A stretch of 52,118 bases of DNA from Lachnospiraceae bacterium (GTDB lineage: Bacteria; Bacillota; Clostridia; Lachnospirales; Lachnospiraceae): contig CAJTGD010000040.1 of NCBI GenBank assembly GCA_910575475.1, positions 1 to 52,118 on the forward strand. Reading direction: 5' to 3'. Numbering within the stretch: position 1 is the stretch's first letter; each line of letters starts with the position of its first letter. Under the pieces are notes generated by a model. It ran no database searches. It was given only the letters and a program-made list of their open reading frames with translations, and was not told the DNA's origin. Below, in pieces: positions 1 through 7,487 of the stretch. The translations under genes and the position numbers were made by a program.

Positions 1-212
1 AATATTCTATCTACATAGTATCACATCATAGATAAATTGCAAGATAAAAATGGAAGAAAATCCCATAAATAAAGGGCTTTATGCTGTTATCAGATTGTCT
101 TGAGGGTGTGTAGAGGGAATTATGTAGCGGGAACTACGGATAATTCATCTTTTCTCCTATCCCGGCTCTATAAGCCAATTTAAAACACTTTATTTTTTCT
201 GGTTCTTTTTGA

Positions 213-458
213 CTCTTACTGAATACTATACCACGTCATCCAGATCGATATATCCGGCTGGGACTTAATATCGCATATTACCGCAAACTCAGGGGCCTCA
301 CCCAGATGGAGCTTGCAGAGAAGGTAAACGCCAGCCGCACACATATCAGTAATATCGTGGCCCCGAATATGCCTGTATCCGTTTCCCTGGATAAGCTGTT
401 CGATATAGCGGATATTTTGGATGTCTCTGTTGACAGGCTGTTTGATTTTAAAGACTGA
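213..458 (+). pseudogene. XRE-family HTH regulator, 5' end lost
   Basis: The frame ending at TGA 456-458 reads as a Cro/C1-type helix-turn-helix: a YYRKLRGLTQMELAEKV segment, then SRTHISNI, then a DKLFDIADILDVSVDRLF tail. This matches a small XRE regulator almost end to end. The frame is open back to 213 after a stop at 210-212, but no ATG, GTG or TTG precedes the HTH; only a CTG near 258 could serve. The gene therefore appears to have lost its start and to be inactive. It lies beside an insertion sequence, in keeping with local decay. The HTH identity is clear; inactivity is inferred. Confidence 0.6.
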
Positions 459-496
459 ACCAGGTCTACAGGCATATAGAAATAGAGCATGAAAAA

Positions 497-525
497 AGGG
501 ATAATACCATCATGGCACTATCCCT
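497..525 (-). terminator. Degenerate Rpn-type terminator hairpin
   Basis: The arms AGGGATA and TATCCCT enclose a short loop, with an A-run on the plus side that becomes a U-run for minus-strand transcripts. The layout matches the better terminator at 3981-4012, so this was probably the terminator of a minus-strand gene now separated from it by the insertion sequence. Confidence 0.5.
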
Positions 526-560
526 TCTGCTGTAAGAATCATTATTTTATACCTTTTTAT

Positions 561-2162
561 ATTACTTGAGAGTAAAAAGTCTGTACCATTAAGAAGCCAG
601 GGAATCCCAATAGCTTCCTGACGAGTCTTGTTGCTTCCGAATTATTTGCGTTATACGTAATTCCGGCTATTTTTCCATAAACAGGAAAAAGTATTTCCGC
701 AGGTGGGCCATAAGTGCAGCCTCCGATACCCTTCCTTTGGAAGGCGTTCTTTGATAACGAAGCTGGTTGGACGATAATTTCCCCAACGAGCTGACGGAAA
801 TGCTCTGGAGGATTCCCATGGCAATGCAGGACTGAGCCATATGCATTTCGATCGCCCGGACGGCTTTCAGAATGTTCTGGCGGCTTTTTTCGTCTGTTAC
901 CTGCTCCAAGGGACCAGCTTCTCCCGCTTTTTGGTAATAGCTTAGTTTGGGCATATGTTTGGACCAGAAATGATAACAAAACGCCCCGGTCTGTTGCTTC
1001 AGCTCCCGGAAGGTGCATTCAATCCGAAAACGGTAACTATACAAACGGATGATGGAAAGTGGTTCCAGCTCCAGGCTGGTGCTTGCCAGGATGCTTTGGA
1101 TCCCATCCATTTCCACCAGGACAAAGCGCAGCTCCTGATAGAGCTTCTGTCCCCAGAGCAGATCAACGCAGTGGTAACGTATAGATTCCTTCTTCCCATA
1201 GAGTTCGATCTCTGCTTCCTGAAACTTTTCCCGATGGGAAAGGAACAATTCTTTCAGGTGGACAGCCGCCCCCTTTTTGGGAGGCCTTCCCCTTCCAGGT
1301 TTTTCATATGCGGTGCAGGACTTTTTTGCCTTGGTGATGATCCCCATGCGGACATCCCCGTCCCTGTTAAGATCCCTCAGTTTGTCAAGAGCCGGAACCG
1401 TAAGGAAATACCGGTCCAGCAGGAGCAGGGAATCCCCAAAGGTAAGGGCGGCATGGTAAGCATCTTCCACCATCTGTACTACATGGGAAGCGCCAGAAAC
1501 AGCCGCACCGTTCCAGGCCCTGGCAGCCTGCAGGCCATCATGGAGCCGGATGCTTAAAGGGATACAGGCCCAGTTACGGACCGTCCCAGCCAAGATGCCA
1601 AGGCCGCCGAACATATGCCCGTGGATGTACTCCGGCTTCGCAGAGTTTTCGGATTCCTGGAACAATTTCTTCACTCCTGGAATCCGGCGTCCTTCCTTCG
1701 GCTGTTTGACCCCGTCGCCTACAAGGATGTGGAAGTTCCCCTCCTTATAGAGAGGAGAATACTCTTTTACAGCAGAGAACCAACGGCTGCGAATGGATTC
1801 CAGAGACCAGGCGGAGGATCTGAAAAAATGGATCATGGAAGGGTAGCAGCCAGGCGCAAGAGCCAAGTCACGAATAACGGAGGTAATATCAAGTTTATCT
1901 GAGCGGAGCATTAAGCCTACTGTAATAATGATAAACCAGCAGAAGGAAGCCTTCCGGGAAAAACAAGATTCAAAATGGCATAGGACTTTATCAATAAAAT
2001 TTAGCATAATCGTATGGTAAACCACCGAAAAGTATGGTAAACTCATACATGGAATAACGCTTCTGGTGGTTTGTATCTTTCTTAAGTGTAGCAACTTAAA
2101 GATACCACAAATCCATGCGGAAGGGTTATTTTTTTACAGAGAACTTTTTACTCTCAAGTAAT
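561..2162 (-). mobile_element. IS4-like insertion sequence with 20-bp terminal inverted repeats
   Basis: Positions 561-580 and 2143-2162 are perfect 20-bp inverted repeats that begin ATTACTTGAG when read inward. They flank one long transposase gene on the minus strand, giving an element of about 1.6 kb. No convincing target-site duplication is visible: the flanks are AT-rich and differ. The copy looks intact, with both ends and one uninterrupted transposase frame. Confidence 0.85.
667..2007 (-). CDS. IS4-like DDE transposase
   Basis: This DDE transposase would cut and join the ends of the surrounding element. The RNase H-like core is visible as VGDGVK (first Asp), LLDRYF (second Asp) and an RIECTFRELK segment (Glu), the last resembling the IS4 Y-R-E-K signature with shortened R-to-E spacing. 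I start at ATG 2007 (MLNFIDK), giving 446 residues; the frame is open to a TTG at 2094, but no good ribosome site precedes either. The frame is intact. Assignment to the IS4 superfamily is firm, while the precise IS group would need a database comparison. Confidence 0.85.
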   Translation of the reverse strand: MLNFIDKVLCHFESCFSRKASFCWFIIITVGLMLRSDKLDITSVIRDLALAPGCYPSMIHFFRSSAWSLESIRSRWFSAVKEYSPLYKEGNFHILVGDGVKQPKEGRRIPGVKKLFQESENSAKPEYIHGHMFGGLGILAGTVRNWACIPLSIRLHDGLQAARAWNGAAVSGASHVVQMVEDAYHAALTFGDSLLLLDRYFLTVPALDKLRDLNRDGDVRMGIITKAKKSCTAYEKPGRGRPPKKGAAVHLKELFLSHREKFQEAEIELYGKKESIRYHCVDLLWGQKLYQELRFVLVEMDGIQSILASTSLELEPLSIIRLYSYRFRIECTFRELKQQTGAFCYHFWSKHMPKLSYYQKAGEAGPLEQVTDEKSRQNILKAVRAIEMHMAQSCIAMGILQSISVSSLGKLSSNQLRYQRTPSKGRVSEAALMAHLRKYFFLFMEK

Positions 2163-2232
2163 TTTAAATGTTTTGGAATATTTACGGGCTTCAATGAAAT
2201 ATTATCTGGTTCATGAACCTGTTTCGGGCTAA

Positions 2233-3063
2233 TCATGCAGACCATTTTTCATTCACGTATCCAGTAGCCGCTTCATTGGAGAGTTCAAATCTTTCCATGA
2301 TTTTTTCAATGATAGTTGCGTCATCAATATTACATTCACGATAAGTTCTAATTGATGCTCTAATCGATGCTCTAAATGCAATATCCTTCGCAAATTCATC
2401 CATAATTTTACTCATTTTCTTCACCCCTTCCGGATTCTTCTTTAAATACTCAGTTCGTTCTGCCATCAGATCAAAATACATATCCTTTGCATCCGCACAG
2501 TTGAAATCATGCATCAGCTTTCCGATCTCAGAGTCTCCCCGGTATTCACCGTTCACATACAGAATATGTTCTCCGTCCTCAAATGGCTTCCCGGTTACCA
2601 GATTGATTCGTTCGACAGGGTAGAATGGTTCCCCTTTCCCATAGACATCTTCATCCACAATAAAAATTACATAAGTATCCGGCAATTCTTCGAACTTCTG
2701 CCCTGCGTTCAGATTTTCAATATCCATTACACTGGAATGGTATCTTGCCCTGTGTGGGGATGCCCCTTCCTCTCCCTTCTGAATCTCTATATCATATTTT
2801 TTCCCGGTAGAGTCTGCCCCATAAGCATCCAGGCAAATGGACCGTGCCCCTGCAAGCCTTTTCATATCACGCTGCGTTTCACATTCAGTAATAATTAAGT
2901 CCCTCTTCCCAGTAATAATTCTTAATACCAGTTCCGCCAGTGGAATATTGTCTTTAAACATGCATCGCATAAACTCATCGTCAATAGGTCTCAGTTCCTG
3001 CAGCTTCTGCAAATTCGTTTCATATTCACGCTCTCTTATCTGCTGTTCTGTCTCATTCATCAA
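2233..3063 (-). CDS. Rpn-like PD-(D/E)XK nuclease/transposase family protein
   Basis: A 276-residue member of the PD-(D/E)XK_2 group often annotated as Rpn recombination-promoting nuclease or PDDEXK-family transposase. The core is visible as ICLDAYG (Asp about 79) followed by YDIEIQKG (Glu 93, Gln 95), the D...E-x-Q metal site of this family, and then the conserved HSSVMD and LPDTYVIFI segments. The C-terminal part is helical. It starts at ATG 3063 behind GGAGAG and has a strong promoter at 3087-3115. It lies downstream of an AT-rich hypothetical gene and upstream of the insertion sequence, which appears to have landed between it and its terminator. The true cellular role of these nucleases is debated. 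Confidence 0.85.
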   Translation of the reverse strand: MMNETEQQIREREYETNLQKLQELRPIDDEFMRCMFKDNIPLAELVLRIITGKRDLIITECETQRDMKRLAGARSICLDAYGADSTGKKYDIEIQKGEEGASPHRARYHSSVMDIENLNAGQKFEELPDTYVIFIVDEDVYGKGEPFYPVERINLVTGKPFEDGEHILYVNGEYRGDSEIGKLMHDFNCADAKDMYFDLMAERTEYLKKNPEGVKKMSKIMDEFAKDIAFRASIRASIRTYRECNIDDATIIEKIMERFELSNEAATGYVNEKWSA

Positions 3064-3086
3064 CCGCTCTCCTTTTCTTTATAAAT

Positions 3087-3115
3087 ATTATACCCTGAAT
3101 CACCCTTTAAAACAA
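3087..3115 (-). promoter_or_regulatory. Sigma-A promoter of the Rpn-like gene (repeat copy 1)
   Basis: On the minus strand TTGTTT (3110-3115), a 17-bp spacer and TATAAT (3087-3092) lie just ahead of the gene's ribosome site. The spacer GGGTGATTCAGGG is shared with two other promoters at 4856-4884 and 5544-5572. Confidence 0.75.
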
Positions 3116-3198
3116 TCCCGAATTTCCCTCTTTCCAAAAGCCTGTATCAGCCGCTTCACTATATCAAACATTTTCAAATCATCTCCACAGTTCCAAAA

Positions 3199-3816
3199 TC
3201 AATTCCAAATATCCAGGAAAAATTCTCTGTAATGCTTATTATAGTCAATTAAAGCCAGACCATATAACATTACATCATAAAATTCCTCAATATGATTCTT
3301 TTTAATAAATGTGTCATATTCCTTTCTTTCCATATTTAACGCTAATCCCAATTCATCATCATAGATGCACAAGAAAACAGATATATTATTCTCCAAATCA
3401 TTATATAACGTTAAAAACTGCCAACCTTGAATGATATTATATTTGCATTTTCCAGAGATTAATAGCTTTTTAATTTCATTCTGTATTTCTTCAAATAATG
3501 AGATATCTTCAACATGGTCTATTTTTATTGGATTATCATTAACGCCGTCTAGCAGAGATTCTATTGTATCATCATCGTTCAAATCCTCCATTAAAATTTT
3601 TCTATTATTTATGTCAAATGCCGTATATCTTTTATATCTTTTTAGACTATCTAAAGTCTTAAATAGCAACTTTTGGTATAAAGCATTTTCACATAAATCT
3701 ATCGATTTTAAAATTAAAGAATCATTTTCTAAATCCTTCATTTTTTCCAAAATTTCTGTAACTGCTTCCTTATAGCAATCCCTATTTTCATTCTTCTTAC
3801 AAATATATCTTTTCAT
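3199..3816 (-). CDS. Hypothetical protein
   Basis: A 205-residue AT-rich frame that I do not recognise. The N-terminal half is Lys/Glu-rich and predicted helical, the middle is acidic (NDDDTIESLLDG), and the C-terminal half carries aromatic residues with an alternating pattern (YNIIQGWQFLTLYNDL). There is no signal peptide or membrane segment. The ATG at 3816 is preceded only by a weak ribosome site, so the start is uncertain. It sits between a nuclease gene and a toxin-antitoxin operon in the accessory strip, so a defence or immunity role is possible, but nothing in the sequence shows it. Confidence 0.5.
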   Translation of the reverse strand: MKRYICKKNENRDCYKEAVTEILEKMKDLENDSLILKSIDLCENALYQKLLFKTLDSLKRYKRYTAFDINNRKILMEDLNDDDTIESLLDGVNDNPIKIDHVEDISLFEEIQNEIKKLLISGKCKYNIIQGWQFLTLYNDLENNISVFLCIYDDELGLALNMERKEYDTFIKKNHIEEFYDVMLYGLALIDYNKHYREFFLDIWN

Positions 3817-3980
3817 ATCTTTTAAATATTTATTTCACATCCTTTTTTAATATAGCAGTCTCATTGCTACATAAAAGTCAGTCTCAATTTGTATAAATTA
3901 CGGATAAGTCTCTATTATTTATTTGATTCAAAAAGGCTAATTTAAAAACTTTGATACATATAAGAATACCGCATAAAAAA

Positions 3981-4012
3981 AGGGATAATAAACCGTAATG
4001 GCTATTATCCCT
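3981..4012 (-). terminator. Terminator of the toxin-antitoxin operon
   Basis: A perfect 10-bp stem (AGGGATAATA with TATTATCCCT) is followed on the minus strand by a run of seven U. It sits just beyond the orphan Rpn tail gene. Confidence 0.8.
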
Positions 4013-4034
4013 CTGATGCTATAATGACTGATTT

Positions 4035-4247
4035 CTATAGATATTTTTTTGATGTTTCCAGGCTTAAATTGTACTGCTTTTGAATTTGAGATAAAATAGT
4101 CTGTTGCGGAACTCCCAATTCATTTAATACAGAAACTGTTCCTCTGATACCTTCCTCTCTTCCTTCTTTTCTGCCTTCTTTTCGTCCAAGAAGGATGCCT
4201 TCATTTCTTATCGTTTTCGCTTCATGCTCCAAAACTTTTCCGCCCAT
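4035..4247 (-). CDS. Orphan Rpn C-terminal tail protein
   Basis: About 70 residues matching only the C-terminal helical tail of Rpn/PD-(D/E)XK proteins: a Lys/Glu/Gly-rich coiled region (GRKEGRKEGREEG) and a short helical end (NELGVPQQTILSQIQKQYNLS). The nuclease core is missing. An AAAGGAG site precedes ATG 4247, which I prefer; an in-frame ATG at 4268 lies 2 nt past the toxin stop. It is the third gene of the toxin-antitoxin operon. It may be a truncated remnant, or a short protein kept because Rpn tails can be made separately as partners of the full nuclease. I cannot tell which. Confidence 0.6.
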   Translation of the reverse strand: MGGKVLEHEAKTIRNEGILLGRKEGRKEGREEGIRGTVSVLNELGVPQQTILSQIQKQYNLSLETSKKYL

Positions 4248-4270
4248 TACCGATTCCACTCCTTTCATTT

Positions 4271-4543
4271 CTACATATTAAACAAATCCGAATGTGTACC
4301 GGTTCTGGAAAGCTCCAAATAATCTCCATTATAACGATAAATTAATAACCAATCCGGTGAGATATGACATTCTCTGAATCCTTTGTATTCCCCCCTTAAA
4401 TCGTGATCTTTGTTCTTAATATCCAAAGGTTCCGGTTTCATCAATTTCTCAAGAACAAATTCGAAAAGCTGGAAATCATATCCTCTCTTTTGGCGTAGCT
4501 TTATATCTTTCTTTATTTTCCCGGAATATTTCAAGATATACAT
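4271..4543 (-). CDS. YafQ-family mRNA interferase toxin
   Basis: A 90-residue RelE-superfamily toxin of the YafQ type, expected to cleave mRNA on the ribosome. The YafQ catalytic pattern is intact: His47 (HDLRG), His60 and Asp64 (CHISPDW), Arg70 (YRYNG) and His84 near the end (GTHSDLFNM). Length fits the family. It starts 2 nt after the antitoxin stop codon, so the two are translationally coupled. Family knowledge: free toxin is bacteriostatic and is neutralised by the upstream antitoxin, which also represses the operon. Confidence 0.9.
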   Translation of the reverse strand: MYILKYSGKIKKDIKLRQKRGYDFQLFEFVLEKLMKPEPLDIKNKDHDLRGEYKGFRECHISPDWLLIYRYNGDYLELSRTGTHSDLFNM

Positions 4544-4545
4544 CC

Positions 4546-4767
4546 TTATCCCTCCAGCATAGCGGAAATAAAATCGTGCGCAGTGCCTTCAAAGACTGTA
4601 CCGCCTCCATTTTCCAATTCCTGCATAGCCTCTATTGTTTCGTCATTTGGTATCTTTTCAGAAATCTCATTCCCAGCGGTCACTCCTTGCAGATACGCAA
4701 TTACATATTCTATCTTATAATCTGGAACAGCTTCTAATAGCCGCATTGCTCTTTCTCTATTACTCAC
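4546..4767 (-). CDS. RelB/DinJ-type antitoxin
   Basis: A 73-residue protein directly upstream of the YafQ toxin. Position, size and composition (helical N-terminus with RERAMRLLEAVPDYKIEYVIAYLQG, acidic middle, C-terminus that would wrap the toxin) support an antitoxin role, although the N-terminal DNA-binding part is not a textbook ribbon-helix-helix. It is transcribed from the promoter at 4856-4884 with a leader of roughly 80 nt. The pairing with the toxin is what makes the call firm. Confidence 0.8.
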   Translation of the reverse strand: MSNRERAMRLLEAVPDYKIEYVIAYLQGVTAGNEISEKIPNDETIEAMQELENGGGTVFEGTAHDFISAMLEG

Positions 4768-4855
4768 GGGTTTATTCCTCTCTTTCTTTTTCTTTATTTT
4801 GACAATATCTACCTATACTTTTTTCGATGTTACTCATTATAGTTCCTTTTCATCC

Positions 4856-4884
4856 ATTATACCCTGAATCACCATCTGGCACAA
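4856..4884 (-). promoter_or_regulatory. Promoter of the toxin-antitoxin operon (repeat copy 2)
   Basis: TTGTGC (4879-4884), 17-bp spacer, TATAAT (4856-4861) on the minus strand. The spacer carries the same GGTGATTCAGGG as the Rpn-gene promoter. Confidence 0.65.
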
Positions 4885-4975
4885 TCACTTGCCTTACCTG
4901 ATTTTTTTAGCTTTCGAATGGTTTTTTATCTCACTGCAAGTCTATGAATTATACAATACCTGGATTTTTCATTTA

Positions 4976-5518
4976 TCACAGCAAATCACTGATTTTGATA
5001 GACAGGCCGGTAAATATGTGGGCCGATATTTCATCTTCAAATAAAAAAGCATTTGAGTCTTCTTCCCCATCAAAGAAATAAGTCTGCACAATTTTCTTCA
5101 AAGGATTCACGATCCAGTATTCACGTACACCGGCAGTACGATATTTGAATAATTTGACAGAATAATCCATCCGAGCGGTGCTTGGTGAAATAACTTCTAT
5201 AATCCAATCCGGAGCACCATTGTATCCACGGTCGTCCAGCTTGCTTTTATCACATATGATACTGATATCCGGTTCAACATAGTTTGCATCGTCTGCATTC
5301 AAAAAAACCGCAAAGGGAGCAGGAAACACTTCGCAGCTGCCTTTGTGTTTTTTTATATATTCCCTGATTTCACCTGCCAGGTTCATCAGGATACGTTGGT
5401 GCACGGTGCTTGGCGGTGCCATATCGTAAATCTGGCCGTTAATCAGTTCGGCACGCTGGCCTTCCGGCAGAGCATAGATATCCTCGATGGTATAAGTTTT
5501 TTCCTGTGGCAGTGCCAT
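4976..5518 (-). CDS. Uma2-family PD-(D/E)XK nuclease (DUF820)
   Basis: A 180-residue Uma2/DUF820 protein, a restriction-endonuclease-like fold whose cellular role is unknown. Typical landmarks are TIEDIYALPEGQRAELINGQ, the metal site VEPDISII (Asp84) with IIEVISPST (Glu109), and the YSVKLFKYRTAGVREYWIVNP block. I start at ATG 5518 because AAAAGGAG lies 8 nt upstream; an in-frame start at 5554 has no such site. Its promoter at 5544-5572 is nearly the same as that of the Rpn-like gene. It is monocistronic. Confidence 0.88.
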   Translation of the reverse strand: MALPQEKTYTIEDIYALPEGQRAELINGQIYDMAPPSTVHQRILMNLAGEIREYIKKHKGSCEVFPAPFAVFLNADDANYVEPDISIICDKSKLDDRGYNGAPDWIIEVISPSTARMDYSVKLFKYRTAGVREYWIVNPLKKIVQTYFFDGEEDSNAFLFEDEISAHIFTGLSIKISDLL

Positions 5519-5543
5519 AATATCACTCCTTTTCTTTATAAAT

Positions 5544-5572
5544 ATTATACCCACAGTCGCCCTCTAAAACAA
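5544..5572 (-). promoter_or_regulatory. Promoter of the Uma2 gene (repeat copy 3)
   Basis: TTGTTT (5567-5572), 17-bp spacer, TATAAT (5544-5549). From the ribosome site to beyond the -35 this region aligns with 3071-3205. Confidence 0.7.
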
Positions 5573-5753
5573 TCCTAAATTCCTCTCTTTCCAAAAAGTC
5601 CGAATCGGATACTTCTGATATTTTCAATATTTCCAAACCGTCGCCACAGAACCGCCTCCCACTTGCCGCCCTTTCCCTCTGCAAGTATTTAGATGTACTT
5701 CATTGCTCCCAACGCTTTCTTCCTCGCTTTTCCCATCAAAACCAATGAAAAAT

Positions 5754-5784
5754 GGCTTGGTTCCGCTGTTTTCAGAACCAAGCC
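5754..5784 (-). terminator. Terminator downstream of tRNA-Val
   Basis: A perfect 10-bp stem (GGCTTGGTTC with GAACCAAGCC) is followed by ATTTTTC on the minus strand. It ends transcription of tRNA-Val and possibly read-through from ssrA. Confidence 0.8.
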
Positions 5785-5791
5785 TTGGTGA

Positions 5792-5865
5792 TGGAAACAA
5801 TGGGGCTCGAACCCATGACCTCTCGCGTGTGAGGCGAACGCTCATCCCAGCTGAGCTATGTTTCC
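5792..5865 (-). tRNA. tRNA-Val, anticodon CAC
   Basis: The minus strand folds as a complete cloverleaf: acceptor GGAAACA pairs with TGTTTCC, D-arm GCTC/GAGC, anticodon loop CTCACAC giving CAC, and T-arm ATGGG-TTCGAGC-CCCAT. CCA is not encoded. It reads GUG codons. Confidence 0.93.
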
Positions 5866-5967
5866 ATATCAGAATTGTAATTTTAAAATTATGGTCCGGC
5901 GCAATTCTGAACGCCTTTTGTAATAAGAAGCCCACCTATTCCGCGAGTCTCTCCATACTACAAACAA

Positions 5968-6309
5968 TGGACCTGGCGGGAATCGAACCCGCGTCCAAAA
6001 ACCCATCCCATGTACTTCTACTATCATAGTCCGTTCTTTTTCATTCCCTCTGCCGTACGAAAACGAACATCCTTACGGTTTCAGTAGCTTCATGATACGC
6101 CTGCTGGCTCAAAGCTTTGCCGGCATCGTTTCCCGCATAGTCGGTGCCAGATTCCCAAGGTGCGGGTGCCCTGGGGCTGACATGCAGCAATTAGGCTGCA
6201 GCTAATTCGAAATTATCGTTAGCGTTTAATTTTAAGTGTGCGATTTGACGCATCTGCCTGCGGATAGCTTCTCCATCTTCAAGATCCCTGTCGAAACCAG
6301 TACAAGCCC
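5968..6309 (-). ncRNA. ssrA: tmRNA (10Sa RNA)
   Basis: A one-piece transfer-messenger RNA that rescues stalled ribosomes. Its ends pair as the tRNA-like domain (5' GGGCTTG with 3' CAGGTCC), the 5' part contains GGTTTCGACAGGGAT, and the 3' end carries the T-arm GCGGG-TTCGAAT/C-CCCGC type sequence. The tag frame occupies 6191-6223: the resume codon GCT begins a tag reading ANDNFELAAA before TAA. CCA is not encoded. A good promoter lies at 6344-6372. With tRNA-Val it bounds the AT-rich accessory strip. Confidence 0.95.
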
Positions 6310-6343
6310 TTAGATGAATGACATTTCTCCATGACACATAACT

Positions 6344-6372
6344 ATTTTAAAAAATAATACACATTTAGTCAA
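6344..6372 (-). promoter_or_regulatory. ssrA promoter
   Basis: TTGACT (6367-6372), 17-bp spacer, TAAAAT (6344-6349) on the minus strand, about 35 nt before the mature tmRNA end. The rest of 6373-6637 shows no gene. Confidence 0.65.
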
Positions 6373-6637
6373 GTAAAACTGACAAATTCATAAAACTTTC
6401 ACAAAACCGCAGTTCCAGTTTCTTTTCACATCTCTTTTTTTCAGCGAAGAGCGCTTAAAAAAATCGGACATATTCCCTATAAATGTTCTTTTAAGAAATG
6501 TTTTATATTCTCTCCAGTTTGTGGTAAGATAGTAAATAGAAATCTTATATCTGTGAATGCTGCGAAGCAGATCTCATATGCCGCATCTGTTCCGCGTTCA
6601 CACAGACGCAAACTGCCAACTGAAAGGAGTGTATATT

Positions 6638-7459
6638 ATGCCGACAACATATGCACACTATAAATTTGGAAAGGACGTGATCGACACCCTCCCGAAGCAT
6701 TTCCAGAAGGCCATCGAAAGCAAGCGGGAATTATTTGATATCGGGCTGCATGGCCCTGACATTTTATTCTATTACAGAGTGTTTATGACAAACCATGTAA
6801 ATACTACCGGATATGAGCTGCACGATCAGCCGGCAGATGCTTTCTTTTTTCAGGCCGCCCAGATCATCAAGCGCTCTCTGGACCAGGAGGCCGCGCGCGC
6901 CTATATCTACGGATTCATCTGTCATTTTGCGCTGGACAGCGAATGCCATAAATATGTAGAAAAAATGATACAGGTCAGCGGGGTCAGTCATTCCGAGATC
7001 GAGATGGAATTTGACAGGCTGCTCCTGACGGAGGATCACATTGATCCCGTTTCCTATCTCGGGACGGATCATATCCATCCTACAATGAAAAATGCAGAGG
7101 TGATCGCTCCGTTTTTTGAAGAGGTTTCGGCAAAGGAAGTGAAAAAATCTCTGTCCTCCATGATCCAGGTTCATAAGCTACTCCTTGCGCCGAACCCCGG
7201 AAAACGCCGGTTTTTGTTCGGAGCTATGAAACTGGCCGGACAATATGAGTCCAAACACGGCATGGTCATGAGCGAAACGCCCAATCCAGCCTGCGAGGAC
7301 TACTGCCGGCTTCTGAAAAAGCTGTATAAAGGCGCTGTACCGCTGGCAGTCGGCCTGATCATAAAATATCAGAAGCTGCTTTCCGATGGAACAGAGCTTC
7401 CATCCAGATTTCATGAAACCTTCGGTCCTGGCGAACGCTGGCAGGATCTGCCCCTATGA
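6638..7459 (+). CDS. Zinc-dependent phospholipase C-like protein
   Basis: A 273-residue helical protein of the bacterial PLC/S1-P1-like fold, predicted to bind zinc and hydrolyse phosphoesters, substrate unknown. Candidate ligands are ordered as in the family: His7 (TYAHYKFG), Asp/His in DIGLHGPD (about 35-41), His63 (ELHDQ), and the CHFALDSECH block (about 95-104). Typical of this clostridial clade, it has no signal peptide, so it probably acts in the cytoplasm. ATG 6638 follows GAAAGGAG; an upstream in-frame start at 6557 lacks one. The UMF1 transporter follows after 28 nt and is probably cotranscribed. Confidence 0.8.
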   Translation: MPTTYAHYKFGKDVIDTLPKHFQKAIESKRELFDIGLHGPDILFYYRVFMTNHVNTTGYELHDQPADAFFFQAAQIIKRSLDQEAARAYIYGFICHFALDSECHKYVEKMIQVSGVSHSEIEMEFDRLLLTEDHIDPVSYLGTDHIHPTMKNAEVIAPFFEEVSAKEVKKSLSSMIQVHKLLLAPNPGKRRFLFGAMKLAGQYESKHGMVMSETPNPACEDYCRLLKKLYKGAVPLAVGLIIKYQKLLSDGTELPSRFHETFGPGERWQDLPL

Positions 7460-7487
7460 ATTCCAAAAACAGTAAAGGATGAAAATC

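Noticed and set aside
955..1557. Plus-strand open frame of 200 codons inside the insertion sequence
   Set aside because: It is antisense to the transposase, has no recognisable domain, and the minus-strand frame carries the DDE motifs.
551..2172. Target-site duplication of the IS4-like element
   Set aside because: The AT-rich flanks can be aligned in several ways, but no direct repeat is exact next to the inverted repeats.
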